In this document: positions 16,460 to 26,171 of the stretch, piece by piece
Layout: each line of letters starts with the position of its first letter
Numbering within the stretch: the stretch's first letter is position 1
NCBI RefSeq assembly: GCF_020514095.1
Contig: NZ_VTKY01000006.1
Location: forward strand, 1-64,000
Origin: Synechococcus sp. MU1643
Lineage (GTDB): Bacteria > Cyanobacteriota > Cyanobacteriia > PCC-6307 > Cyanobiaceae
Length of the DNA: 64,000 nt
Direction: 5' to 3'
Position numbers and translations under genes: made by a program
Notes under the pieces: model-generated
Told to the model about the DNA's origin: nothing
Database searches by the model: none
Seen by the model: the letters and a program-made list of their open reading frames with translations, nothing else

Positions 16460-19384
16460 GTGAGCAAGGAGACGCGCGACGCCGCCGCTGAGGAACGTCC
16501 CTCCTACAAACCCACGCTCAACCTGCTGCAGACGGGATTCGGCATGCGCGCCAATGCCGTCCAACGGGAACCTGAATTGCAGGCCTTCTGGAAGAACCAT
16601 GGCATCGACGGCGAGCTGGGCCTGAACAACAGCGGACCAACCTTCACCCTCCATGACGGCCCGCCTTATGCCAACGGCGCTCTTCACATGGGGCACGCCC
16701 TCAACAAGGTGTTGAAGGACGTCATCAACAAATATCAGGTATTGAACGGGCGGCGGGTGCACTACGTGCCGGGCTGGGACTGCCACGGCCTGCCGATCGA
16801 GCTCAAGGTGCTGCAGTCGATGGATCAGGAGCAGCGCAAGGCGCTGACACCAATCAAGCTGCGTAAAAAAGCTGCCGCCTACGCCCGCAAACAGATGGAT
16901 GGCCAGATGAAAGGCTTTCAGCGCTGGGGCATCTGGGCGGACTGGGAGCAGCCCTATCTGACCCTGCAAAAGGAGTACGAATCGGCTCAGATTCGGGTGT
17001 TTGGCCAGATGGTGCTCAAGGGGCACATCTACCGGGGTCTGAAACCGGTGCACTGGAGCCCGAGCTCACGCACAGCTTTGGCCGAAGCCGAACTGGAGTA
17101 CCCCGACGGCCACACCAGTCCCAGCGTCTACGCCGCCTTCCCAGCCGTGAAGCTGCCGGCAGCACTGCAGGATGCACTCAAGGCAGAAGGCCTGGACCTA
17201 CCCACCGAGACGGACGCCCTGGGGCAGGCCCTGCAGGTGGCGATCTGGACAACCACCCCCTGGACGTTGCCAGCCAACCTGGCGGTGTCGGTCAATGAAC
17301 GGCTCGACTACTCCCTGGTCGACGACGGCGAAGGCCGACTGCTGCTTGTTGCTGCCGATCTGATCGAGACGCTGAGCGGCACCCTGGAGCTCCCGCTGAG
17401 CCGTCGCGCCACGGTGAAAGGCGCCCTGCTCGCCGGTCTGACGTACCGCCACCCGCTCCTGGACCGCACCAGTCCGATGGTGATCGGTGGCGATTACATC
17501 ACCACCGAATCGGGCACAGGCCTTGTGCACACCGCGCCTGGTCACGGTGTCGACGACTTCCACACCGGCCAGAAGAACGGGCTGCCGGTGCTCTGCCCTG
17601 TGGACGAAGCCGGCAACCTCACCAACGAAGCCGGGCCGTTCGCGGGCCTGAATGTGCTCAAGGATGCCAACCCCAAGATCATCGAGGCGCTGGAGTCCGC
17701 CGGGGCCCTGCTCAAGCAAGAAACCTACGGCCACCGCTACCCCTACGACTGGCGCACCAAGAAACCCACCATCTTCCGGGCCACTGAACAGTGGTTCGCC
17801 TCCGTGGAAGGGTTCCGTCAACAGGCCCTTGATGCGATCGCCGCAGTGGAGTGGACCCCTGCCTCCGGTCGTAACAGGATCGAATCGATGGTCAAGGAGC
17901 GGGGCGACTGGTGCATCTCCCGTCAGCGCACCTGGGGGGTGCCGATCCCCGTCTTTTATCACCGCAGCAACGGCGAGGTGCTGCTGAACGCCGACACCCT
18001 CGATCACATCCAAGCGTTGATCACCGAGCACGGTGCCGACGTCTGGTGGGAGAAAGACGAAGCGGATCTACTGCCGCCCGCATACGCCGACCAGGCCGAC
18101 CAGTGGCGCAAGGGCACCGACACCATGGATGTGTGGTTCGACTCCGGCTCAAGCTGGGCTGCCGTCGCCAGTCAGCGGGACAACCTGAGCTATCCCGCCG
18201 ACCTGTACTTGGAAGGGTCTGACCAACACCGCGGCTGGTTCCAGAGTTCACTGCTCACCTCGGTCGCCGTGAATGGCCAAGCCCCCTATAAGCGGGTGCT
18301 CACCCATGGCTTCGCCTTGGATGAGAAGGGCCGAAAGATGAGCAAATCCCTCGGCAATGTGGTCGACCCGATGGTGATTATCGAGGGGGGCAAGAACCAG
18401 AAACAGGAACCGCCCTACGGCGCCGATGTGCTGCGGCTCTGGGTGAGCTCGGTGGATTACTCCGCCGATGTGCCGATCGGAGCCGGGATTCTGCGCCAGC
18501 TGGCTGATGTGTACCGCAAGGTGCGCAACACCAGCCGCTATCTGCTGGGCAACCTGCACGACTTCAATCCGGCAACCGACGCGATCCCCGTTGCGGAACT
18601 GCCATTGCTGGACCGCTGGATGCTGCAGCGCACTGCCGAGGTGATGGACGACATCACAGAAGCCTTCGAAAGCTTCGAGTTCTTCCGCTTCTTCCAGCTG
18701 CTGCAAAACTTCTGCGTCACAGATCTGTCGAACTTCTACCTCGACATAGCCAAGGACAGGCTCTACGTGAGCGCCCCCCAGGACCAGCGCCGGCGCAGCT
18801 GCCAGACCGTGATGGCCCTGATCATCCAACGCCTGGCCGGACTGATCGCTCCGGTGTTGTGCCACATGGCCGAAGACATCTGGCAGAACCTCCCCTACCC
18901 CGTGGAGGAGACCTCTGTCTTCCAACGCGGCTGGCCGACGGTTCCAGCCGAGTGGCGTGATGCTGCTCTCAGCGCTCCGGTTCAAGAGCTGCGGGAGCTC
19001 CGCGCCGCCGTCAACAAAGTGCTGGAAGACTGCCGCGGCCGTCAGGAACTTGGCGCATCGCTGGAGGCAGCCGTGCGAATTGACGCCCGCCGTCCGGAAC
19101 TCCAGACCGCTCTCTCTTTCCTGAGTGAGAGGGGGAATGTCGAGGTGGACGGTCTGCGGGACTGGCTGCTGGTCTCACAACTGCAGATTGGCGGCGAGCC
19201 CTGGGCCGAAGTGCTGGCCAGCCAGGACGACGAACTCGCATCGATCGAGGTGAGCCGAGCGCGGGGAACTAAATGCGAGCGCTGCTGGCACTACGAGGGG
19301 GATGTGGGTCAGCACCCGGAGCATCCCCACATCTGCGGACGCTGTGTTGGCGTTCTGGAACGCCGGACTCACCAGTTGGCCTGA
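16460..19384 (+). CDS. ileS: Isoleucyl-tRNA synthetase
   Basis: 974-residue class Ia synthetase. The HIGH motif is GALHMGH (about 73-79), the KMSKS motif is at about 626-630, and [11 protein letters not shown] in the editing domain is intact. The C-terminal zinc ribbon has CERCW...HICGRCVG, so this is the bacterial type with a C-terminal Zn site. GTG start at 16460. Its last 16 bp overlap the end of the convergent small gene. Confidence 0.98.
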   Translation: MSKETRDAAAEERPSYKPTLNLLQTGFGMRANAVQREPELQAFWKNHGIDGELGLNNSGPTFTLHDGPPYANGALHMGHALNKVLKDVINKYQVLNGRRVHYVPGWDCHGLPIELKVLQSMDQEQRKALTPIKLRKKAAAYARKQMDGQMKGFQRWGIWADWEQPYLTLQKEYESAQIRVFGQMVLKGHIYRGLKPVHWSPSSRTALAEAELEYPDGHTSPSVYAAFPAVKLPAALQDALKAEGLDLPTETDALGQALQVAIWTTTPWTLPANLAVSVNERLDYSLVDDGEGRLLLVAADLIETLSGTLELPLSRRATVKGALLAGLTYRHPLLDRTSPMVIGGDYITTESGTGLVHTAPGHGVDDFHTGQKNGLPVLCPVDEAGNLTNEAGPFAGLNVLKDANPKIIEALESAGALLKQETYGHRYPYDWRTKKPTIFRATEQWFASVEGFRQQALDAIAAVEWTPASGRNRIESMVKERGDWCISRQRTWGVPIPVFYHRSNGEVLLNADTLDHIQALITEHGADVWWEKDEADLLPPAYADQADQWRKGTDTMDVWFDSGSSWAAVASQRDNLSYPADLYLEGSDQHRGWFQSSLLTSVAVNGQAPYKRVLTHGFALDEKGRKMSKSLGNVVDPMVIIEGGKNQKQEPPYGADVLRLWVSSVDYSADVPIGAGILRQLADVYRKVRNTSRYLLGNLHDFNPATDAIPVAELPLLDRWMLQRTAEVMDDITEAFESFEFFRFFQLLQNFCVTDLSNFYLDIAKDRLYVSAPQDQRRRSCQTVMALIIQRLAGLIAPVLCHMAEDIWQNLPYPVEETSVFQRGWPTVPAEWRDAALSAPVQELRELRAAVNKVLEDCRGRQELGASLEAAVRIDARRPELQTALSFLSERGNVEVDGLRDWLLVSQLQIGGEPWAEVLASQDDELASIEVSRARGTKCERCWHYEGDVGQHPEHPHICGRCVGVLERRTHQLA

Positions 19385-19662
19385 GCCAGGAGGTCGTTCG
19401 GTGGCATCGGTCCAGCCAGCACAACCTCCTGGGCGGGCAACAAGGGCCCCTGCAGCAGCTCAGCCTGATACAGAGTCGTTCCCTCCGGGAGAACAGAGGC
19501 ATCGGGGTCAAACGCGGTTGGATGGGTGGTACTGCTGCTGAACCCGCGGAAGATCAGCAGTTCAAACGGCACATCACCCACCTGTCCCCGCAGACGAACA
19601 ACCCGCTGAGGCTGAACACGCGTTCGCTCCTCCAGTGCCTGAACCACCGCCTGATCGTTCAT
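19369..19662 (-). CDS. Small conserved hypothetical protein (DUF7734-like)
   Basis: 97 residues, soluble. [43 protein letters not shown] and [13 protein letters not shown] resemble a cyanobacterial/plastid family I recall as DUF7734; that name is tentative. The ATG at 19662 shares its A with the TGA of the DUF3177 gene (TGATG), so translation is coupled. Function unknown. Confidence 0.8.
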   Translation of the reverse strand: MNDQAVVQALEERTRVQPQRVVRLRGQVGDVPFELLIFRGFSSSTTHPTAFDPDASVLPEGTTLYQAELLQGPLLPAQEVVLAGPMPPNDLLAQANW

Positions 19663-20273
19663 CAGAAATCGCCGGCCACGCGTCCATAACGGGGCAGACG
19701 CACCAACAGCCACTGCAACAGGCCGGCCAGATAAGCCACCAGGACGACATAGCCCACAAAGGCGGCAACGGCTTCGGTCCACAGACCACCGAAGAGAAAA
19801 TTGAACACCGTTGCCGCCAGACCATGAATGCCCTGAGGGGCCTCCAGCCAGGTGAGGCAGGCCGGGGACTCCAGCTGTTGCATGCAGCCCAAACCACTAA
19901 CGCTCATGCCAAGGCTGAGGAGACCAAAACCACTAAACGCCCAACGCCAAACCTTCACCGCTAGGGGCAGCGGACGCCAAGATGGCTGGTCGGCCAGCTC
20001 TTCATTGATGTCGACCCAGAACCACAGGCTGATCACCATCAACACCGGTGCGACAAACGCCATGGCATAGCCCAGGGGGCGCTGGTCCATCAGCAGCAGG
20101 AGGCTGATCGCCATCAGGCTGGCCACCTTCCAGTAGATGCCGAGGAGCCGCAGCACCAACGGCTCGCGACGCCAGGCCGACCAGATCAATAGGACCAAAG
20201 GCACACCAACGGCAAAGGTGGCGGCCAAGCGATAGGTCAGCCACACCAGAGCGCGGTACGTGAGCTCGTTCAC
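19662..20273 (-). CDS. DUF3177 family membrane protein
   Basis: 203 residues from a GTG start with five or so hydrophobic helices. RALVWLTYRLAATFAVGVPL, the LIWSAWRREPLVLRLLGIYWK segment and LMISLWFWVDINEEL-like motif place it in DUF3177, a cyanobacteria-specific membrane family with no known role. It is translationally coupled to the small downstream gene. Confidence 0.85.
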   Translation of the reverse strand: MNELTYRALVWLTYRLAATFAVGVPLVLLIWSAWRREPLVLRLLGIYWKVASLMAISLLLLMDQRPLGYAMAFVAPVLMVISLWFWVDINEELADQPSWRPLPLAVKVWRWAFSGFGLLSLGMSVSGLGCMQQLESPACLTWLEAPQGIHGLAATVFNFLFGGLWTEAVAAFVGYVVLVAYLAGLLQWLLVRLPRYGRVAGDF

Positions 20274-20342
20274 TGGGGACTGTCACAGTGCAGCCATTAT
20301 CAACGTCCCGAGCTGACCTCCAGGGTTGATAGGGTCCGCATC

Positions 20343-21638
20343 ATGGCATCGTTCTCACCGTTCAGCTGGTTCCGTTCCGGGGGCGCTGAGGCCAGGTGCC
20401 GTACAGGACTATCCACGAAAGCGTCCCTGGACGAAGCCGTTCGGGATGTGGTCGAGCAACTATCCCGATCTAGGGGCGAAGCCGATCTCGCCCTCGTCTT
20501 CACCTCAACGGGTTACGCCACCGACCTACCACGGCTGCTGCCGATGCTGCGCGCCCAGATCAACGCGCAGCATTGGATCGGATGCACCGGGGGAGGTGTG
20601 GTGGGCACCCGCGGCGACGGCACCGCCTCGGAACTTGAGCAGACGCCTGCATTGAGCGTGACGGTGCTCTCCCTGCCGGGAGCCTCGATCGCCACCCAAC
20701 ACCTGAGCACAGAGGAGCTGCCTGATCTGGATGGAGCCGCCCAGCAATGGCAAGATTGGGTTGGCATCACCCCCGAGACTGCCCGCAGCCAAATCCTGCT
20801 GATCGACCCCACCAGCAGTGGAATCAATGACCTCATTAGCGGGCTGGACTACGCCTATCCGGGTGCAGAAAAAATTGGGGGCATCGCAGCACCCCATAAC
20901 AGTCCGCACGGATCGCTGCTGCTGGATGACCACGTCGTCACCGGCGCGGTGATCTGTTCCATCGGGGGAAGCTGGCGACTCGAAACGGTGGTGGCACAGG
21001 GCTGTCGCCCCATCGGCCCGGTCTTCTCGATCGAGCAGGTGCAGCGCAACGTGCTGCTGGAACTGAGTGATGGCAGCAGCAAGGCCAATCCCATCAATTG
21101 CCTGCAACGGGTTCTGGCCGACCTCAGCGAACGGGAGCGAAAGCTGGTGCGTCACTCGTTGTTCCTCGGCGTCGAACGCAGCAGTCTGCGGCTGAACGCC
21201 AACGGAGCAGCATCAGAAGCGAGTGCCTTCCTGATCCGCAACCTGATCGGAGTCGATCCCAACAATGGCGCTGTGGCCGTAGCTGAGCGGGTGCGTGCCG
21301 GCCAAAACGTGCAATTTCACCTGCGCGAAGCCGCCGCCTCCCAGGACGAAGCCTCTGCCCTGCTCAAAGCAGCGACGGCTGATTCAGGAGAGATGGTCCA
21401 TTTCGGCCTGCTAATGGCCTGCCTGGGACGGGGCCAGGGGCTTTTCGGTCGTGCCGATGGTGACATCAGCCTGGCGCGCCAACTGATGCCTGACCTGCCT
21501 GTAGCGGGAGCGTTCTGCAACGGTGAGATCGGACCCGTCGGCGGGACGACGCATCTGCATGGCTACACCGCCTGCTGGGGCTTGCTGCGCCAGGACCCCA
21601 ACAGCTCCTCTGACAGTGGCTCTGACAATCTCGGTTGA
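20343..21638 (+). CDS. FIST domain protein
   Basis: 431 residues. FIST N domain (GEADLALVFTSTGYATDLPRLL; WIGCTGGGVVGTRGDG; GAEKIGGIAAPH) followed by a FIST C domain ending in LPVAGAFCNGEIGPVGGTTHLHGYTA. FIST domains are thought to sense small ligands such as amino acids and are often fused to signalling modules; here they stand alone. Cytoplasmic, no membrane helices. 24 bp upstream of trmB. Confidence 0.9.
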   Translation: MASFSPFSWFRSGGAEARCRTGLSTKASLDEAVRDVVEQLSRSRGEADLALVFTSTGYATDLPRLLPMLRAQINAQHWIGCTGGGVVGTRGDGTASELEQTPALSVTVLSLPGASIATQHLSTEELPDLDGAAQQWQDWVGITPETARSQILLIDPTSSGINDLISGLDYAYPGAEKIGGIAAPHNSPHGSLLLDDHVVTGAVICSIGGSWRLETVVAQGCRPIGPVFSIEQVQRNVLLELSDGSSKANPINCLQRVLADLSERERKLVRHSLFLGVERSSLRLNANGAASEASAFLIRNLIGVDPNNGAVAVAERVRAGQNVQFHLREAAASQDEASALLKAATADSGEMVHFGLLMACLGRGQGLFGRADGDISLARQLMPDLPVAGAFCNGEIGPVGGTTHLHGYTACWGLLRQDPNSSSDSGSDNLG

Positions 21639-21662
21639 ACCGCATCTCACTGCCTCGGAACC

Positions 21663-22367
21663 TTGCGTCAGCACGTCAATCCCCTCAGCAGCTTCTTCCA
21701 GTTGCCGCTGGAACTCCCTCCACCCAAGGAGCTGTTTCGCGTTCCTGATCATCCGATCCACTTGGATATCGGCTGTGCCCGTGGACGTTGCCTGCTGGGC
21801 CTGGCCGAGCGTGATCCCTACTGGAACCATCTCGGCGTAGAAATCCGCCGGCCCTTGGTGACCTCCGCCGATCGAGAGGCGCTCGGCTCGGAGTACGGCA
21901 ATGTTCGGATCCTGTTCTGCAACGCCAATATCAGCCTGGAAGGCTGGATGAAGGCCCTAGAGCAAGACCGGCTGCAACGGGTCTCCATCCAGTTTCCCGA
22001 TCCCTGGTTCAAACGAAGGCACCGCAAGCGCAGGGTCCTGCAACCCGCGTTGCTCTTGGCCATCGCAACGGCCCTCCAGCCCGGCCGCGAGCTGTTTCTG
22101 CAGAGCGATGTTCTCGACGTGATTGAGCCGATGGTGGCTCTCACCGAACTCAGCGCCTGTTTTGACCGCCCCGCAGAGGATCAACGGCCCTGGCGCGCCA
22201 GCAACCCGCTTTCAGTTCCCACGGAACGGGAGCGCTACGTGCTCGAGCAAAACCTCCCCGTCTACCGGGTGCTCTACCGCCGGAACCAGAATCCACTTCC
22301 TTCCGTGTCAGATCTGGAACAGCGCTTGCAGGAGATCGATAATCCGGCGGAAGCACTTACCACCTGA
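21663..22367 (+). CDS. trmB: tRNA (guanine-N7-)-methyltransferase
   Basis: Makes m7G46 in tRNA with SAM. 234 residues, TTG start ([12 protein letters not shown]). The SAM-binding motif is [15 protein letters not shown] (about 34-48), followed by GVEIRRPLV and the active-site [22 protein letters not shown]-terminal [18 protein letters not shown] is typical of cyanobacterial TrmB. Confidence 0.96.
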   Translation: MRQHVNPLSSFFQLPLELPPPKELFRVPDHPIHLDIGCARGRCLLGLAERDPYWNHLGVEIRRPLVTSADREALGSEYGNVRILFCNANISLEGWMKALEQDRLQRVSIQFPDPWFKRRHRKRRVLQPALLLAIATALQPGRELFLQSDVLDVIEPMVALTELSACFDRPAEDQRPWRASNPLSVPTERERYVLEQNLPVYRVLYRRNQNPLPSVSDLEQRLQEIDNPAEALTT

Positions 22368-22376
22368 AGCCCCAAG

Positions 22377-23693
22377 ATGGCCTCTGCGGATGCAACCCAG
22401 ACGGCACGCGGTGGTCCACTATTGGCACGCTGGCAGGGGCTGATAGCTCCGGATCAGGCAGTGCTGAAACGCCTTGAAAGGCTGGCGGGACTGCTCCTAC
22501 TGGTCTTGCTCACGGGGCTTCCCCTGTTCACACGCACAGGCCTGGCTCTGGTGATTGCAGCCTGCGGGGCCCTTTGGCTGCTTTGGTGCCTCTGCAGTCC
22601 ACCACCACAGCGCATCGGAAGCGTCTCGCGCTGGCTGATGCTTTTTCTGGCCATCTCGATTGTGGCCACGGGATGTTCTCCAGTTCCAATCTCCGCCAGC
22701 AAAGGCCTCATCAAACTGCTCAGCTACCTGGGCGTTTATGCCTTGCTCTGCAAGCTGCTGCTGAGCAACGAACGATGGTGGGACCGGCTGGTCGCCGGAC
22801 TGCTGAGTGGCGGCCTGCTCAGCAGTGTTCTGGCTTTGCGACAGCTCTATGCCTCCGGCGAGGAACTGGCCGGCTGGGCTGATCCGAATTCCATCAGCGC
22901 CGGCACCATTCGGATCTATGGCCCTCTGGGGAACCCCAACCTTCTGGCGGGTTACTTGCTGCCGCTGATTCCCATTGCAGCTATTGCACTGGTGCGCTGG
23001 AGAGGCGTGGGAGCCCAGCTGTTTGCCGGCACCACACTGGTGTTGGCTGGAACAGCCACGCTGTTCACCTACAGCCGTGGCGGCTGGCTGGGGATGGTTG
23101 CTGCCGGCGCCGTACTCCTGCTGTTGCTACTGCTGCGCTGGACACGCAGCTGGCCCCCGCTCTGGAGACGTCTGGTACCCCTCGCCGTGCTGCTGTTTGG
23201 AGCCGCTTGCCTGGTGGTGGCGGCCACCCAGATCGATCCCATCCGCACGCGCATCACCAGCCTGCTGGCGGGACGGGGGGATAGTTCCAACAATTTCCGC
23301 ATCAACGTCTGGATAGCGGCCATTCAGATGGTGCAAGACCGTCCCTGGCTGGGCATCGGCCCAGGCAATGCGGCGTTCAACAGCATCTATCCCCTGTATC
23401 AGCAACCGAAGTTCAACGCCCTCAGTTCCTACTCCGTTCCCTTGGAAATCCTGGTGGAAACCGGCATTCCTGGGCTACTGGCCTGCCTGGGATTACTGGC
23501 CAGCAGCCTGAGGCAGGGCCTGTCGCAGCTCCATGCCGATGGTCCAAGCGCCTTACCAGCCATCGCCAGCCTTGCTGCCATCGCTGGCCTGCTGATGCAG
23601 GGCAGCACCGACACGATCTTCTTCCGCCCCGAAGTTCAACTGATCGGCTGGTTTGCCCTGGCCAGCCTGGTGAGTCGACCCAGGCAATCATGA
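22377..23693 (+). CDS. ictB: IctB / O-antigen ligase family protein
   Basis: 438-residue polytopic membrane protein with about 11 helices. The O-antigen-ligase (Wzy_C) core includes YGPLGNPNLLAGYLLPL, TYSRGGWLG and the loop GDSSNNFRINVWIAAIQMVQDRPWLGIGPGN. The cyanobacterial IctB was first described as a carbon-uptake protein, but its family and this loop suggest a glycan ligase or polymerase. It is coupled to the next gene by an ATGA overlap. Confidence 0.9.
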   Translation: MASADATQTARGGPLLARWQGLIAPDQAVLKRLERLAGLLLLVLLTGLPLFTRTGLALVIAACGALWLLWCLCSPPPQRIGSVSRWLMLFLAISIVATGCSPVPISASKGLIKLLSYLGVYALLCKLLLSNERWWDRLVAGLLSGGLLSSVLALRQLYASGEELAGWADPNSISAGTIRIYGPLGNPNLLAGYLLPLIPIAAIALVRWRGVGAQLFAGTTLVLAGTATLFTYSRGGWLGMVAAGAVLLLLLLLRWTRSWPPLWRRLVPLAVLLFGAACLVVAATQIDPIRTRITSLLAGRGDSSNNFRINVWIAAIQMVQDRPWLGIGPGNAAFNSIYPLYQQPKFNALSSYSVPLEILVETGIPGLLACLGLLASSLRQGLSQLHADGPSALPAIASLAAIAGLLMQGSTDTIFFRPEVQLIGWFALASLVSRPRQS

Positions 23694-24643
23694 GGCTGCT
23701 CGCTGGATTCGATGCTGGACAGACGCACACCCGCTGCCGCCTCAGCGTGGTCCAAAAGGGCTTGCACCAGACTGTTGGCGAAGGTGAGGGACCCGGCGTC
23801 AGTCACCTGGATGCCCCCCAGGGTGAACGAAGTTTCATCGAGGCGATCCGCACCAGTGCACAGCACGCCCTCAAAGATCACCCCGCTGGCGTGCTCCAGG
23901 CAGTCGTTGTCGGAGCCAGCGGCATCGAACACGGGACAGCGTTGCAAGAGCGTGCTGAACGTTTGGTGGGTCAAGCCCTGGCCATCGGTGATGACACAAA
24001 GTTGACCAAGGTGATGGTCACCGGAGACGAACGCACGGCCTTGCGAGGTGCGATCCCTGAAGGTGCAGGAATCCTGGCAATCAGCGGTACAGGAATGATC
24101 GTGCTGGGCCGAGACGAGAACGGCCATGAACACCGCTGTGGCGGCTGGGGATGGCTGCTCGATGGAGCCGGCTCGGCCTTTGACCTCGGCCACCAGGGAT
24201 TGCAAATGACCCTGCGCATGGCCGATGGGCGCATGGCCGACCATCCTCTGCGCCTGCAGATCTGGCATCAGATGGGATGCGACAGCTACGCAGCGGTGAA
24301 AGCCCGGGTGGTGCAGCACAACTTCGGCACGGCAAACTTCGCAGCCTTGGCTCCGCTGGTGGTGGAGGCAGCAGCCCAGGGCTGCTCGGGCGCAGAGGAA
24401 ATCGTTCAGCGATCAGCAGCAGCCCTCTCCAACTGCATCAGCACCGTGGCCCAGCAGCTATCAATGCTTTCCCCCGTAGTGGTCTGCCATGGGGGAACTG
24501 TTACCCATCTCCCGGGGTTCCGAACAGCCGTGCAACAGGCCATCCGTCAGTCGATACCTGAGGCCCGATGGGGCAAGGCCAAGGGAGATGCCTGTGATGG
24601 AGCGCTCCTGATGGCCGAGGCCTTAACCGTCAGGCCACGTTGA
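23690..24643 (+). CDS. BadF/BadG/BcrA/BcrD ATPase family (N-acetylglucosamine kinase-like)
   Basis: 317 residues with the ASKHA sugar-kinase/Hsp70 fold: phosphate-1 LLAGFDAGQTHTRCRL, connect-1/phosphate-2 GAGILAISGTGMIVLG, GGWGWLLDGAGSAFDLG and adenosine VVVCHGGTVTHLPGF. GlcNAc kinase activity is plausible given the family and the adjacent glmM, but not proven. Start overlaps ictB by 4 bp; end overlaps glmM (opposite strand) by 14 bp. Confidence 0.85.
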   Translation: MRLLAGFDAGQTHTRCRLSVVQKGLHQTVGEGEGPGVSHLDAPQGERSFIEAIRTSAQHALKDHPAGVLQAVVVGASGIEHGTALQERAERLVGQALAIGDDTKLTKVMVTGDERTALRGAIPEGAGILAISGTGMIVLGRDENGHEHRCGGWGWLLDGAGSAFDLGHQGLQMTLRMADGRMADHPLRLQIWHQMGCDSYAAVKARVVQHNFGTANFAALAPLVVEAAAQGCSGAEEIVQRSAAALSNCISTVAQQLSMLSPVVVCHGGTVTHLPGFRTAVQQAIRQSIPEARWGKAKGDACDGALLMAEALTVRPR

Positions 24644-26024
24644 GATGTTCCTTGGCAACGGCAGCTAAGTGCCCCGTCCAATGCTCCACAGCTGCCGACT
24701 GCTCTGCTTCCACCATCACCCGCAGCACGGGCTCCGTACCACTGGCTCGCACCAAAATGCGACCGGTCTCGCCCATCAACTGCTCTGCTGAAGCAATGGC
24801 GTCGGTGAGAGCAGTGCACGCGGTCCAGTTCTTGCGACGCGAACGGTCCATCACCCGAACATTGACCAATTTCTGCGGGTAAGCCTGAAAACTGCGGTCC
24901 AACCAATCGCTGAGGCTGATGCCTTGGGCATGGCACAAGGTGGCCAACTGGAGGGCGGTCAGAACACCATCGCCGCATAGCCCATGGGAGGCCGCAAGGA
25001 TGTGGCCGGATTGTTCTCCACCGAGGGCCGCGCCACTGGCCACCATCGCGGCATGAACATGCTGATCTCCCACCGGGGTGCGATCAAGGATGCCGTCCCT
25101 CTGCTGCCAAGCCCGCTCAAAGCCGAGATTCGACATCACGGTGGCCACGAGACGCTGCTCGGGGAGGGCCTGCTGCTCCTGCAGCACGGATCCCCACAGG
25201 AAAAGCACATGGTCCCCATCGATGATGCGACCGCGGCCATCCACCGCCAGCATCCGGTCAGCATCACCGTCAAAGGCAAAGCCCATCGCCGCGCCGCGCT
25301 CGATCACAGCCCGCTGCAGCGGTTCCAGATGGGTTGACCCGCAAGCCACGTTGATGCGGGAGCCATCGGGTTCCCCATGGAGCACGATGAGATCAGCCCC
25401 CAAGGCACGGAAGGCATCCGCACCACAGGCTGTCGCTGATCCCCAGCAGAGGTCCAAAACGATGGGGACGCCATCCAGTCGCCGTTCAGCCACCGACTGC
25501 TGCAACACCTCCCTGTAGCCATCAAGAAGATCGGCGCTGGAGCGCGCCACACCGCAGCGGAAGGCTCCTTGCTCAACCATGGACGTCTGCCCCTTCAGAC
25601 CGGCTTCCACTTGGGCCTGACGTGGGGCGCTGAGTTTGGCTCCGTCGGCCCCAAAGACTTTGATGCCGTTGTCGGCAGGAGGGTTGTGGCTCGCAGACAC
25701 CATCAGGCCACCAGCAGCCCCCAGCTGACGGATCAACAACGGAACCGCGGGTGTCGGACAAAGACCAAGGGTCCACACATCGCGACCGGCCGCCGTCAAA
25801 CCGGCCGTCAGGGCAGACACCGCCATGCTGCCACTGGTCCGGGAGTCCATCCCGATCAGAACAGGGCCATCCGCCTGCAGAACCCGGCCAACCCAATAGC
25901 CCACCTGAAGACACAAGGCAGGGGTGAGAACGGTGCCGGCGAGCCCACGGATCCCATCGGTTCCAAAACCTGGCGCAGCGTCACCGAGAGCGGGGCCGAT
26001 CGGAGAACACGCCTTTTGAATCAT
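24630..26024 (-). CDS. glmM: Phosphoglucosamine mutase
   Basis: Converts glucosamine-6-P to glucosamine-1-P for UDP-GlcNAc, the precursor of peptidoglycan and LPS. 464 residues. N-terminal GFGTDGIRGLAG, phosphoserine loop VSASHNPPADNGIK, metal loop FDGDADRM, sugar-binding GGEQSGH and phosphate-binding RASGTEPVLRVM are all present. ATG 26024 chosen over an ATG three codons upstream. Confidence 0.95.
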   Translation of the reverse strand: MIQKACSPIGPALGDAAPGFGTDGIRGLAGTVLTPALCLQVGYWVGRVLQADGPVLIGMDSRTSGSMAVSALTAGLTAAGRDVWTLGLCPTPAVPLLIRQLGAAGGLMVSASHNPPADNGIKVFGADGAKLSAPRQAQVEAGLKGQTSMVEQGAFRCGVARSSADLLDGYREVLQQSVAERRLDGVPIVLDLCWGSATACGADAFRALGADLIVLHGEPDGSRINVACGSTHLEPLQRAVIERGAAMGFAFDGDADRMLAVDGRGRIIDGDHVLFLWGSVLQEQQALPEQRLVATVMSNLGFERAWQQRDGILDRTPVGDQHVHAAMVASGAALGGEQSGHILAASHGLCGDGVLTALQLATLCHAQGISLSDWLDRSFQAYPQKLVNVRVMDRSRRKNWTACTALTDAIASAEQLMGETGRILVRASGTEPVLRVMVEAEQSAAVEHWTGHLAAVAKEHLNVA

Positions 26025-26171
26025 GGGTCTCAATCGTGGACAGCACCATAGGAAGCACCTCTGACGCTGATTCCCAGGGACGTGACAGGTGCAACTCTGC
26101 CCTCCACGGCCCTCAGCTGATCAAAGGCTCGCCAACTGTCTTTAGAGCATCAGAATGCGACCAGCTCCAGG

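Noticed and set aside
17198-18985. Two long minus-strand frames opposite ileS
   Set aside because: Both are shadows of conserved ileS codons.
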